Shown here: positions 27,468 through 35,756 of the stretch, piece after piece | Position numbering within the stretch: the first letter of the stretch is position 1 | How the letters are laid out: each line of letters starts with the position of its first letter | Source: Pectobacterium cacticida | GTDB taxonomy: Bacteria; Pseudomonadota; Gammaproteobacteria; Enterobacterales; Enterobacteriaceae | Direction of reading: 5' to 3' | DNA: 64,000 bases | NCBI RefSeq assembly: GCF_036885195.1 | Contig: NZ_CP133656.1 | Span: 1,922,001 to 1,986,000, forward strand | Program-made: the position numbers and the translations under genes | Notes under the pieces: generated by a model | Database searches by the model: none | Seen by the model: only the letters and a program-made list of their open reading frames with translations | What the model was told of the DNA's origin: nothing

Positions 27468-29057
27468 CTACACCATTTCTATCGGCGGGCACGGATAGTG
27501 ATGGATGTCCGGTAGATCGTGCAATGCCACCGCCCGACTGAAATACCATCCTTGAATAATCGCCGATGGGCAATGTTGCAGAACGTAGGCGGCTTGTTCA
27601 CGAGTCTCTACCCCTTCGATAATCACAGGGACGTCCAGTTTTTTGACCAGGGTGAATAGCAGATCTGCCATAGCGGCATTCACTGAGTCGGTACCGATGG
27701 CGCCGACAAAAATCTTGTCGATCTTGATCATATCGAACGGTAAATGGCTCAGATAGTCAAGGTTGGAATATCCCGTACCGAAATCATCAAGCGCGACCTT
27801 ATAGCCCGAACGGCGTAAGGCCTCAAGGCCATCTGCCAGCGCCTTGTGGGATGTGCTCGACTGCTCAGTCAGTTCTAACATGATACGTGTTTTGTCTATC
27901 CCCAGTTCGTCACACAACTGCTTCAGGAAATGGTGATAATCAGGCGAAACAATGTCAGACACAGACAGATTAATGCTAAGAAGAAAGGACGGTTCCTGCG
28001 TGAGGTATGGCTGCATGTCTCGCAGCGCCTGACGCGTGATGATGCGGGTTAGCTCGGAGGAATAGCCTATTTCTTCAGCAATACCGATAAAAAGCTCAGG
28101 CGAGACATTATCACCACGCTCATTCTTCCAACGCGCCAGCGCCTCTACACCAATAATCGCGCGCTGTGGCAGGCTAATCAGCGGCTGATAATGTACATGC
28201 AGTCGCTGGTGTTTGATTGCGCGTTTAAGCTGTGATGGCAAAGCCTGATGCCGATCGTCGTAGAGTTGATAGGACAGGGTAAAACTGGCGCCGATGAGCG
28301 CTCCGACAAAAAGCAGGGCGGTGATGATATACCACGGACGATACAGGATACCCGCAGAATCTAACTGAGCCAGTACGCAGATATCCTGATTTGTCGCACA
28401 GAAAAATGTCTTGCGTTTTCCCATAGTCAGCCACGCGTTATTCTGCTGCTGTGTCTGCCTGAACGCCGAGAGATCGATATCGCCAAAGGTCTGATAGATA
28501 TGACTCAGGTTGCGCGTTATCAACATGGCGTTGTATTCAGCAGGCGGATGAACGAAACGGCTAAATGCAGCGGCGGCGGTAATCGTGACGACATCGTTCA
28601 TGCTGGCCATATCGGCGGTAATGCGTGGATCAACCACGTTTTTCATCGCCGTCCATAGTTGCACGCCCTCTGGCGTTGTCAGGTTAGGTGGTAGCAGATA
28701 AATCGGTGGGTTGAGAATCCCCCAGCCTGCGGAGCAGATGAGATAGTTGTCCTTGATACGCCCGATATCGCGCAGATAAACAGAGTAAAAGGAGATCAGA
28801 CGTAACTCTTTCAGATCGGCGTTGGAACAAGGCGTGTTATTCAGCGTCAGCACCCGATTGATGGTTTCCCGACCTTCATTCGCGACGGCGACTCCCTGAT
28901 CGAGGACGTCCTGACTATAGTGTTGCAACTGCGTCTGTTCCAGCCTGGCTAAAATGCCCTGCCCAACAAGCAGCGCCAGCAAAGCGCTGGCAAACGAAAT
29001 CAAAACAAGTCTAAACCACAATCCGGTGTTGGTACTTAAGGTGAGCATGGCGACCAT
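27468..29057 (-). CDS. CSS-motif/EAL-domain c-di-GMP phosphodiesterase
   Basis: A 529-residue membrane protein. An N-terminal membrane helix, a periplasmic CSS domain (cysteines in NTPCSNADL and LICSAGWG) and a second membrane helix (about residues 237-257) lead into a cytoplasmic EAL domain (about 270-510). Active-site motifs are intact: GVEALARW, LSINLSVSD, LELTEQSS, DDFGTGYSNLDYL, MIKIDKIFV and EGVET. There is no GGDEF domain, so it should hydrolyse c-di-GMP. In CSS proteins the cysteine pair senses periplasmic redox or cleavage state. It sits inside the hrp cluster, facing hrpS and divergent from hrpA; Dickeya dadantii has an EAL gene (ecpC) that I recall in a like position affecting type III secretion. 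Confidence 0.9.
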   Translation of the reverse strand: MVAMLTLSTNTGLWFRLVLISFASALLALLVGQGILARLEQTQLQHYSQDVLDQGVAVANEGRETINRVLTLNNTPCSNADLKELRLISFYSVYLRDIGRIKDNYLICSAGWGILNPPIYLLPPNLTTPEGVQLWTAMKNVVDPRITADMASMNDVVTITAAAAFSRFVHPPAEYNAMLITRNLSHIYQTFGDIDLSAFRQTQQQNNAWLTMGKRKTFFCATNQDICVLAQLDSAGILYRPWYIITALLFVGALIGASFTLSYQLYDDRHQALPSQLKRAIKHQRLHVHYQPLISLPQRAIIGVEALARWKNERGDNVSPELFIGIAEEIGYSSELTRIITRQALRDMQPYLTQEPSFLLSINLSVSDIVSPDYHHFLKQLCDELGIDKTRIMLELTEQSSTSHKALADGLEALRRSGYKVALDDFGTGYSNLDYLSHLPFDMIKIDKIFVGAIGTDSVNAAMADLLFTLVKKLDVPVIIEGVETREQAAYVLQHCPSAIIQGWYFSRAVALHDLPDIHHYPCPPIEMV

Positions 29058-29412
29058 CTGGCAGCGTGACGAGAATAGTATGGCATAGGTTTAGATATCG
29101 CATCCTTGCCAGTTACACAGGTAAAATGTTCCTGCAAATTGGGAATAACTTACGATCTTTCGGTAAGGCAATAACTTTTTTTCTTATTTTAAAAGAAAAA
29201 CTACGATGACTAACGGCCGGAAACGCAGCGAAAACTAGGCTAGTTCTGCCCCTCACACTGTTCTTGTCTACAGAATGATGTTATTTCCGAAAGAATTTCC
29301 TTTCTGCTGGAACTCACTGACCCGCTCTTCCACTTAATGAATGAACAAGATGACTGTATGTACAGCATGACAGTTCACCATCGTAAACATTCATTATATT
29401 TGGAGATATATC
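29058..29412 (+). other. Divergent region between EAL gene and hrpA
   Basis: A 355-base AT-rich region that carries the hrpA hrp box (29309-29336) and must also hold the leftward promoter of the EAL gene. No hrp box is seen on the leftward strand, so the phosphodiesterase gene is probably not HrpL-dependent. Confidence 0.5.
29309..29336 (+). promoter_or_regulatory. HrpL-dependent promoter (hrp box) of hrpA operon
   Basis: GGAACT, 15 bases, CCACTTA. One base differs from GGAACC in the -35 element. It lies 76 bases before the hrpA ATG. Confidence 0.9.
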
Positions 29413-29619
29413 ATGGCTTTAGGACTTTCTCAGGTTGCATCTCAGGCGGCTTCTCAGACTCTGGATACCGCGATGGCTGGTTCTCTGACGCGTGCAGCAG
29501 GCGCTCAGGCTCAGAAAATTGCGCTGGATACGGAAAACTCCATTCTGGATGGTCAGATGGATTCTGCATCTAAATCACTCAACTCTGGGCAGAAAGCGGC
29601 AAAAGCAATCCAGTTCTGA
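29413..29619 (+). CDS. hrpA: Hrp pilin HrpA (SctE-type Hrp pilus subunit)
   Basis: A 68-residue protein, Ala/Gln/Ser-rich and almost entirely helical, of the size expected for the Erwinia-type Hrp pilin. It polymerises into the surface pilus through which harpins and effectors pass. GGAG stands 8 bases before the ATG. It is the first gene after the hrp box and is followed by an intrinsic terminator that should make it the most abundant product of the operon. Confidence 0.93.
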   Translation: MALGLSQVASQAASQTLDTAMAGSLTRAAGAQAQKIALDTENSILDGQMDSASKSLNSGQKAAKAIQF

Positions 29620-29632
29620 TTATGAGTCAACG

Positions 29633-29660
29633 AGCCGGAGCTTTGCTCCGGCTTTATTTT
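29633..29660 (+). terminator. Attenuating terminator between hrpA and hrpB
   Basis: AGCCGGAGC (29633-29641) pairs perfectly with GCTCCGGCT (29645-29653) around a 3-base loop, followed by TTTATTTT. The genes hrpB to hrpE have no hrp box of their own, so they depend on read-through. This would give many pilin transcripts and fewer for the basal body. Confidence 0.8.
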
Positions 29661-29685
29661 ATCCATCCGTGATGGAATCCACACC

Positions 29686-30057
29686 ATGAAAATTAATCAT
29701 AGCAGTACGCTGTCTCAGCCGGGGGATGCGCCGCCGGCGGACAACGGCACGTCTTTTTCCTTTTCCGCCACGAATCAGGATGTGTCCTGGTTCAGCGCGG
29801 CGCTGTCGTCGGCACCAATGACGGCAGAAAGCAGTAATAGCCAGTGGCTCGGCGCGCTGGCGGAAAAATCACAAGGGCTTAACGGGATCTTTAAATCCGC
29901 CGAACGCGACGTCAGCCAGTCGATGCGCTCCAATAATCCAAAGGATGTGCTGGATGCAACCCGAACGCTGTCCTCATTCTATCTGGAGAGTCTGCTGAGC
30001 GCCAAACTGGTGGCGAAAAGTGTTCAGAGTCTGGAAAAACTCACCAACTTACAGTAG
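29686..30057 (+). CDS. hrpB: Type III inner rod protein HrpB (SctI)
   Basis: A 123-residue, Ser-rich protein with a helical C-terminal half, at the hrpB position between pilin and HrcJ genes. Hrp1 HrpB proteins are regarded as the inner-rod (SctI) subunit and early substrate. It ends 6 bases before hrcJ. Identification rests on order, length and the C-terminal helix (TLSSFYLESLLSAKLVAKSVQSLEKL region). Confidence 0.88.
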   Translation: MKINHSSTLSQPGDAPPADNGTSFSFSATNQDVSWFSAALSSAPMTAESSNSQWLGALAEKSQGLNGIFKSAERDVSQSMRSNNPKDVLDATRTLSSFYLESLLSAKLVAKSVQSLEKLTNLQ

Positions 30058-30063
30058 CGGCCT

Positions 30064-30831
30064 ATGAAAATCGATAAGCGAGTGTTTCTTCTGCTGATTG
30101 GGCTATTAGCTGGCTGCGGCGAGCCGATTGAGCTGAATCGCGGGCTGTCGGAGAACGATGCCAACGAAGTGATTTCGATGCTTGGCCGTTATCAGATCGG
30201 CGCGGAGAAACGGGTTGATAAAACCGGCGTTACGCTTGTGATCGACGCAAAAAACATGGAACGTGCCGTCAATATTCTTAATGCGGCGGGCTTACCGAAG
30301 CAATCGCGGACGAATCTGGGCGAGGTGTTTCAGAAAAGTGGGGTGATATCGACGCCCTTGGAAGAGCGCGCCCGCTATATCTATGCTTTATCGCAGGAAG
30401 TGGAAGCAACGCTGGCGCAGATCGATGGCGTGCTGGTGGCGCGGGTTCACGTGGTGCTGCCGGAGCGTATCGCCCCCGGCGAGCCGGTTCAGCCTGCCTC
30501 GGCAGCGGTGTTTATCAAATATAGTGCTGAACTGGATCCGGATGGGATGGAACCGCGCATCCGCCGAATGGTGGCCAGCAGCATCCCCGGTCTGTCCGGC
30601 AAGGATGATAAAGAGCTGGCGATCGTCTTTGTTCCGGCAGCGCCGTATCAGGATACGATCCCGGTTGTTACGCTGGGGCCACTCACGTTCACGCCGGATG
30701 AGATGCGACGCTGGCAGTGGAGTACGGGGCTGTTCGGCCTACTACTGGTCGGTCTGTTAGGCTGGCGCGTAGGCATGCCTTACCTGCGCCAATGGCAGCA
30801 GAAAAAAGCGGGGGAGCCGTCGTCACAATGA
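30064..30831 (+). CDS. hrcJ: Type III inner-ring lipoprotein HrcJ (SctJ)
   Basis: A 255-residue YscJ/FliF-family lipoprotein. The lipobox LLAGC places the acylated Cys at residue 18. Two ring-building domains follow, with the conserved LPKQSRTNLGEVFQKSG linker region, and a C-terminal membrane helix (GLFGLLLVGLLGWRVG). It overlaps hrpD by 4 bases (ATGA). Confidence 0.96.
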   Translation: MKIDKRVFLLLIGLLAGCGEPIELNRGLSENDANEVISMLGRYQIGAEKRVDKTGVTLVIDAKNMERAVNILNAAGLPKQSRTNLGEVFQKSGVISTPLEERARYIYALSQEVEATLAQIDGVLVARVHVVLPERIAPGEPVQPASAAVFIKYSAELDPDGMEPRIRRMVASSIPGLSGKDDKELAIVFVPAAPYQDTIPVVTLGPLTFTPDEMRRWQWSTGLFGLLLVGLLGWRVGMPYLRQWQQKKAGEPSSQ

Positions 30832-31460
30832 CCACACAAGTGCAGAGCCAACGGCATGAGTCGGACGATCTCACACCGCTTGCCTGGCTGACCTGGTGGG
30901 CAGAGGACTGCCTGTTACAAGCCGATCCCAGTTGGTGGAGCGGGAAGGTTGCGCTACCCGTGTCGCCGCAGCGCCGCGACTGGTTGCATGTGAACGCCGA
31001 ACAGCTTCATCGCCATTTCTCTCTGCCACCGAGGTTGCCGCCGGATCCGCAAGCTTCACTCATGCAGATGGGCAAGCTGGATACCGCACAGCGGGAAACG
31101 GTATTACGCTTGATGGCGCGGGTTTGCCAGCCCATACGTAACCCGGATCGCGCTGATGCCGAAGGCATATGGTGTGGGCGGTTGGCAAAGGCATTGCGGC
31201 CGGGCTTATGGTTACCGGCGGGGATCACCTTTTCTGCGTCATCTTCCGCGCCATTGCTGTCGGAGTCCTCTGCAACCAGCTATCAGGATGCGTTGTTGCT
31301 ACTGCGTCTTCGCTATGGTGAAGCGTGCTGGTCACGTCTACGGCTGCTCTATCCGCGCGATTGGCCCGATCATCATCCTATCTCGGCGGCGCCATTGCCT
31401 GCCGCCAGACTCAATGCGCTGTGCGATGCCCTGATCTGGAAAGCATCGATGTCAGCATAA
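30828..31460 (+). CDS. hrpD: Type III secretion protein HrpD (SctK)
   Basis: A 210-residue protein at the hrpD position. In Hrp1 systems HrpD is the SctK-like sorting-platform accessory that bridges HrcQ to the inner ring. The start at 30828 overlaps the hrcJ stop by four bases. A frame open to 30717 lies within hrcJ and is discarded. No clear catalytic motif is expected or seen. Confidence 0.88.
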   Translation: MTTQVQSQRHESDDLTPLAWLTWWAEDCLLQADPSWWSGKVALPVSPQRRDWLHVNAEQLHRHFSLPPRLPPDPQASLMQMGKLDTAQRETVLRLMARVCQPIRNPDRADAEGIWCGRLAKALRPGLWLPAGITFSASSSAPLLSESSATSYQDALLLLRLRYGEACWSRLRLLYPRDWPDHHPISAAPLPAARLNALCDALIWKASMSA

Positions 31461-31496
31461 TCCCCTCATTTTTATTTATTTTGCTAAGGACGAAGC

Positions 31497-32096
31497 ATGC
31501 TGACGACGAAAACGTTTGTGACATTACCCGGCGCCAGTCGGGATGAAACGGCAATTATTCCGGCGGAGCGGATTGCGGCACATCGGCGCAGTCGGACACT
31601 TTGGGAAGAAGCCAATGCGCAGGCCGATACGATCGTGGCGCAAGCGCACGAACGTGCCCGAATGCTGTGTGCGCAAGCCGTAGAACAGGCAGAAGCAGAA
31701 TTCTGGCAGCAGGCAAATGTGTTGTTGCAGGGTGTTCGGCAAGACCGAATGCAGATGGAACAGGCCATGATTACGCAAGCCGGACAGCTACTGCGCGATG
31801 CGCTGGCGCACGTGCTGGATAAAACACCTGCGCCGTCGCGCCATCACGCCTTACTGCGGCAGTTGCTGAAGCAACAGCAGGGGGAAAGCCGGGGAACGCT
31901 GTACTGCCATCCTGCCCAGCTTGCCGATGTGCAGCATTGGCTGGATGCCCATGCGCATCTGGAATGGCGTCTTGCCAGCGACGAAGCGTTGGATAACGAT
32001 GCCATGAAGCTGATTACGGCACATGGCGTGATGTCGCTGAGCTGGCCGCAGGCGGTAAAACAGCTCATGCCGCCAGAGTATCCTACCGCGATGTGA
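31497..32096 (+). CDS. hrpE: Type III ATPase stator HrpE (SctL)
   Basis: A 199-residue YscL/FliH-family protein with a long Ala/Gln/Glu-rich helical segment (about residues 25-110) and a compact C-terminal domain. It holds HrcN to the HrcQ pods. AAGGA precedes the ATG. It is the last gene before the next hrp box. Confidence 0.92.
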   Translation: MLTTKTFVTLPGASRDETAIIPAERIAAHRRSRTLWEEANAQADTIVAQAHERARMLCAQAVEQAEAEFWQQANVLLQGVRQDRMQMEQAMITQAGQLLRDALAHVLDKTPAPSRHHALLRQLLKQQQGESRGTLYCHPAQLADVQHWLDAHAHLEWRLASDEALDNDAMKLITAHGVMSLSWPQAVKQLMPPEYPTAM

Positions 32097-32128
32097 CGCT
32101 GCGGCTGACAAAATAGCGATTGACAAGG

Positions 32129-32156
32129 GGAACTGCTCGCCGGGGTTAACCACTCA
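32129..32156 (+). promoter_or_regulatory. HrpL-dependent promoter (hrp box) of hrpF operon
   Basis: GGAACT, 15 bases, CCACTCA, lying in the 139-base gap between hrpE and hrpF and ending 80 bases before the hrpF ATG. It makes hrpF-hrpG-hrcC-hrpT-hrpV a separate operon from hrpA-hrpE. Confidence 0.88.
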
Positions 32157-32235
32157 CTATCAGGTCAATGGCCGATTTTAAGTCAACGACCAAAACCTGT
32201 GTTGTGAGAAAACTACTTTATGAGGAGAGCGCGCG

Positions 32236-32460
32236 ATGTCCCTTAACTCAATCCAGCGTCGTCTTGACGCGCATCTGGTCGATTCGCAGAAACAACTGGA
32301 TGATATTGCGCTGAATGTTGCCGAAGGCGGCGCCAGTCAGGCGGATAGCTACGCCTTTTTTGAGGCCAGCATGGATTATTCTAATGCCAGTTGGGCTGTC
32401 GGGCAGTTGTTGAGCGTTAAACACGGTCTGGCAAAGGCTATCATCAATGACTTCAACTGA
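32236..32460 (+). CDS. hrpF: Type III secretion protein HrpF
   Basis: A 74-residue helical protein at the hrpF position. In P. syringae HrpF acts as a chaperone-like partner of the pilin HrpA. GAGGAGAG precedes the ATG. It overlaps hrpG by 14 bases. Confidence 0.9.
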   Translation: MSLNSIQRRLDAHLVDSQKQLDDIALNVAEGGASQADSYAFFEASMDYSNASWAVGQLLSVKHGLAKAIINDFN

Positions 32461-32881
32461 GTTGACCGTGATGCTGGAGCGGTGGCTAAACGGAGGAACG
32501 TCGATGTTGAAGCTGGAGATTGACGGCGGCGCGGTGGCGATAGTGCGGCAGTCATCGGGCGTGGCGTGCCGCGCGGTCATTCCGCTGCGCACGTTGCCGG
32601 ATGAGTCGATGCTAACACGAGCATTGCAACTGGCCGATGCCGCCCACGCCCAGTTTCAGGATGACACCGCCATCCTGTCGCTCTCGGCACAGGATGAACA
32701 ACTCTGGCTATGGATGAGGCCCGACGCTGATGATGTCATGCAGATCTGCCGCAGCCTGGAAACCCTACTTAATCAACGGGACGTCTGGCTAAGCATGCTT
32801 ACGCCGCGCGCAAAGGCGCCCGTTTCCGCTCCATTGAATCTGAACACGCTGGCTTTTTTGCAAGGAGAACGACATGCGTAA
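32447..32881 (+). CDS. hrpG: Type III secretion protein HrpG (chaperone-like)
   Basis: A 144-residue acidic protein with the alpha/beta make-up of class I type III chaperones. In P. syringae HrpG binds HrpV and so frees HrpS. Starts at 32447 (overlapping hrpF) or 32471 (MLERW) are both possible; the first is used. It overlaps hrcC by 8 bases. Confidence 0.87.
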   Translation: MTSTELTVMLERWLNGGTSMLKLEIDGGAVAIVRQSSGVACRAVIPLRTLPDESMLTRALQLADAAHAQFQDDTAILSLSAQDEQLWLWMRPDADDVMQICRSLETLLNQRDVWLSMLTPRAKAPVSAPLNLNTLAFLQGERHA

Positions 32882-34943
32882 GGGATTGATGCATCATCGC
32901 TCATATCGCATTTTGCTGGCGGTCTATCGCTGGTTTTGCTGGGCGGTGCTGCTAATGGGGATTATCCCTATGAATGGGGTAATTTCGCTGGCGCACGCCG
33001 CCACGCCAGCCGACTGGAACAAGGGGGCGTACGCCTATTCTGCCGAACAAACACCGCTGTCTACGATTCTGACGGATTTTGCCAACAGTCACGGCGTAGA
33101 TTTGGTGCTGGGCAACATTGCTGACAATGACGTCACGGCGAAAATTCGGGCGGAGACCCCCGTGCTGTTTCTCGACAGGCTGGCGTTGGAGCACCGTTTC
33201 CAGTGGTTTGTGTATAACAACACATTGTACGTCAGCCCGCAGGACGAACAGGCATCGGTGCGTCTGGAGATTTCCCCGGATGCCGCGCCTGATATTAAAC
33301 AGGCGCTCAGTGGTATCGGATTGCTCGATGCGCGCTTCGGCTGGGGGGAGTTACCGGAAGAAGGCGTGGTGCTGGTCACCGGCCCGCAGGCGTATATCGA
33401 TCTGATCCGTAATTTCAGCCAGCAGCGGGAAAAACAGGACGAACGGCGTAAGGTCATGATTTTCCCTTTGCGCTATGCCTCGGTATCCGACCGGACGCTG
33501 CAATATCGCGATCAGAAGGTCACCATTCCCGGCGTTGCGACCATTCTTAATGAGTTGATGGATGGTCAGCGTGTGGCACCGGCGGGCGCATCGGGACCGA
33601 TGCCTGTGCAACCGGATGCGGGGATGGAAGCGATGCGGGACAGTACGCGTTCGCTGATGACCCGGCTGGCAACTCGTAATAATCCGGGTCACCGTGGGGA
33701 TACATCGAACCGCGAGACGCTAAGCGGCAAGATTTCTGCCGATGTACGCAATAACGCGTTGTTGATTCGGGATGATGAAAAACGTCGGGCGGAGTATCAG
33801 CAGCTCGTCGACCAAATCGATGTGCCGCAAAATCTGGTCAACATTGATGCCATTATTCTGGATGTGGACCGTACCGCTCTGTCACGGCTGGAAGCGAATT
33901 GGCAGGCGCAGCTCGGCAATGTAAGCGCGGGCAGCACCATGATGATGGGGCGAAGCACCCTGTTTGTCAGCGATTTCAAACGTTTCTTCGCCGATATTCA
34001 GGCGCTGGAAGGGGAAGGAACGGCCTCCATTGTCGCGAATCCTTCCGTACTGACGTTGGAAAATCAGCCCGCGATTGTCGATTTCAGCCGGACGGCGTTT
34101 ATCACTGCGACGGGCGAACGTGTTGCAGACATTCAACCGGTGACTGCGGGTACTAGCCTGCAGGTGACGCCGCGTGTGATCGGCGAAGGCGCACAGCGCA
34201 GCATCCAGTTAGTTATCGATATCGAAGATGGTCAGGTTGAGACGGGGCGCGAAGGTGAAGCGTCGGGCGTGAAACGGGGCACTGTCAGCACGCAGGCACT
34301 GATTGGTGAGAACCGTGCCCTGGTGTTGGGTGGTTTCCACGTCGAGGAGAGCGGCGATCGCGATCGGCGCATTCCGATCCTTGGGGATATTCCGCTGTTG
34401 GGGAAACTGTTTACCTCGACGCGTCACGAAGTCTCTCGCCGTGAACGCCTGTTCATCCTGACGCCGCACCTTGTCGGCGATCAAACCGATCCCACTCGCT
34501 ATGTTTCCCCCGCCAATCGCCAGCAGTTGAACGGTGCGATGAATCGCGTCGCGCAGCGCAACGGTAAAACGGATCTCTATAGCCTGATTGAAGGCGCCTT
34601 TCGCGATCTGGCCAGCCGTGAGCTTCCCGCCGGATTTAAGACTGTCAGCAACGGTGCGCGATTGAGCGAGGTGTGTCGCTCACAATCAGGCTTGATCTAC
34701 GACAGCGCTCGCTATCAGTGGTACGACAACGGTCAGGTGCGCCTGAGCGTCGGCGTTGTGCGCAATGGCGGAACGCAGCCGCAGCGTTTTGATGAAGCCG
34801 CCTGTGCCAGTAGCCGTACGCTTGCGGTAGCCGCATGGCCCAAAACAACGCTGGCGCCGGGGGAATCCAGCGAGGTGTTTCTGGCGTTGCAACCTGCGCT
34901 AGCGTCTCAGACCGCCCGGCGTCATGTGCTGACATCCCGATAA
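32874..34943 (+). CDS. hrcC: Type III outer-membrane secretin HrcC (SctC)
   Basis: A 689-residue secretin. A long signal peptide ends near AHA-AT (about residue 42). N0 and N1/N3 ring-building domains follow (ILTDFANSHGVDLVLG; VMIFPLRYASVSDRTL). The C-terminal secretin core has VANPSVLTLENQPAIVD, VTPRVIGEGAQRSIQL and the final IPILGDIPLLGKLFTS. It forms the outer-membrane ring for the pilus. AAGGAGAA precedes the ATG. Its assembly probably needs HrpT. Confidence 0.97.
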   Translation: MRKGLMHHRSYRILLAVYRWFCWAVLLMGIIPMNGVISLAHAATPADWNKGAYAYSAEQTPLSTILTDFANSHGVDLVLGNIADNDVTAKIRAETPVLFLDRLALEHRFQWFVYNNTLYVSPQDEQASVRLEISPDAAPDIKQALSGIGLLDARFGWGELPEEGVVLVTGPQAYIDLIRNFSQQREKQDERRKVMIFPLRYASVSDRTLQYRDQKVTIPGVATILNELMDGQRVAPAGASGPMPVQPDAGMEAMRDSTRSLMTRLATRNNPGHRGDTSNRETLSGKISADVRNNALLIRDDEKRRAEYQQLVDQIDVPQNLVNIDAIILDVDRTALSRLEANWQAQLGNVSAGSTMMMGRSTLFVSDFKRFFADIQALEGEGTASIVANPSVLTLENQPAIVDFSRTAFITATGERVADIQPVTAGTSLQVTPRVIGEGAQRSIQLVIDIEDGQVETGREGEASGVKRGTVSTQALIGENRALVLGGFHVEESGDRDRRIPILGDIPLLGKLFTSTRHEVSRRERLFILTPHLVGDQTDPTRYVSPANRQQLNGAMNRVAQRNGKTDLYSLIEGAFRDLASRELPAGFKTVSNGARLSEVCRSQSGLIYDSARYQWYDNGQVRLSVGVVRNGGTQPQRFDEAACASSRTLAVAAWPKTTLAPGESSEVFLALQPALASQTARRHVLTSR

Positions 34944-35080
34944 ACGGTCGCGTGGGCTGATGCCCGCAGGACATTTGCCCCTCCCGAACGCCTCCTGTGA
35001 AAGTGGAAAGCTGGGAGGGCAAGGTCGATGTGTCAGCCCACTCGTCTCGTTAATTGCCCAAGCTAATAAAGGACATTTTC

Positions 35081-35272
35081 ATGAACTACAAAGCACTGTC
35101 TATCGCGCTGATAGCACTCCTGCTGAGCGCCTGTAATGCACCGCGGCAGGTAGCCAACTGTGCCTCGGTCACTTGTCGTCCGCAGCCGGAAACGCGGCAG
35201 CTCATCATCTGGTGGCAGCCCGATCTGCGGAGCGGCCCGGCAGATTACAGCAGGGTTAGCGTGGATGAGTGA
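35081..35272 (+). CDS. hrpT: Small outer-membrane lipoprotein HrpT (pilotin-like)
   Basis: A 63-residue lipoprotein. The signal sequence ends in the lipobox LLLSAC with Cys18. A 137-base gap after hrcC holds no hrp box. The start at 35081 has AAAGGA upstream and gives a proper signal peptide. HrpT proteins are thought to act as pilotins for HrcC and, in P. syringae, to lower hrp expression. It overlaps hrpV by 8 bases. Confidence 0.9.
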   Translation: MNYKALSIALIALLLSACNAPRQVANCASVTCRPQPETRQLIIWWQPDLRSGPADYSRVSVDE

Positions 35273-35612
35273 GGTAGCGGCGGTATTCGACAATCGGCAT
35301 GATTTTCTTATGGCGCTGAAAACCACACCGACGGCCTGCTGGGTCGTACAGCCGGGCGTCACACTGTGGTTTACGGCGGTCCCCGCGCGGCCGGTCGCGC
35401 TCGTCTTAGCGTTGGCGCCGACCCACCATTATCCCGGTATGTTGCGGCAAATATTACAACGTCGTTTTCTGGACGCTGATGCGCTGCCAGCCTGTAGCCT
35501 GAGTCTGGATGAACAGCAACATCTGTGCTTACGCCGCACGTTATCCACATTAAATGAGTCGTTCACGGCGATCGATGAACTGTGGCGTCTGGCGGGTCTG
35601 CCGCCACGATGA
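35265..35612 (+). CDS. hrpV: Negative regulator HrpV
   Basis: A 115-residue protein at the hrpV position. In P. syringae HrpV binds HrpS and blocks hrpL transcription until HrpG titrates it. The start at 35265 (MSEVAAVFDN) overlaps the hrpT stop. The frame open to 35160 runs through hrpT and is discarded. Confidence 0.88.
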   Translation: MSEVAAVFDNRHDFLMALKTTPTACWVVQPGVTLWFTAVPARPVALVLALAPTHHYPGMLRQILQRRFLDADALPACSLSLDEQQHLCLRRTLSTLNESFTAIDELWRLAGLPPR

Positions 35613-35647
35613 AGGGTGAAAAAGTCAGGCGTTTTATGCATCAGACG

Positions 35648-35675
35648 GGAACCGCGCAGGCAAGAAAATCACTTA
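35648..35675 (+). promoter_or_regulatory. HrpL-dependent promoter (hrp box) of hrpN
   Basis: GGAACC, 15 bases, TCACTTA. The first C of CCAC is T; read with 16 bases the -10 is CACTTA. It lies 81 bases before the harpin ATG. Confidence 0.8.
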
Positions 35676-35756
35676 ATGGGTGAGTGTCACAATTACGCGG
35701 GCTGACCGCACATCCATTGGCGCTTTCATAACCCATTTATTCATTAAGGAAACATT

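Noticed and set aside
32887..32896. Third copy of the TGATGCATCA palindrome
   Set aside because: It lies inside the first codons of hrcC, the flanks differ from the two intergenic copies, and hrcC already has an hrp-box promoter upstream; taken as chance.
35160..35264. N-terminal extension of hrpV
   Set aside because: It runs through hrpT in another frame and the extra residues are low-complexity; the internal ATG at 35265 gives the expected length.
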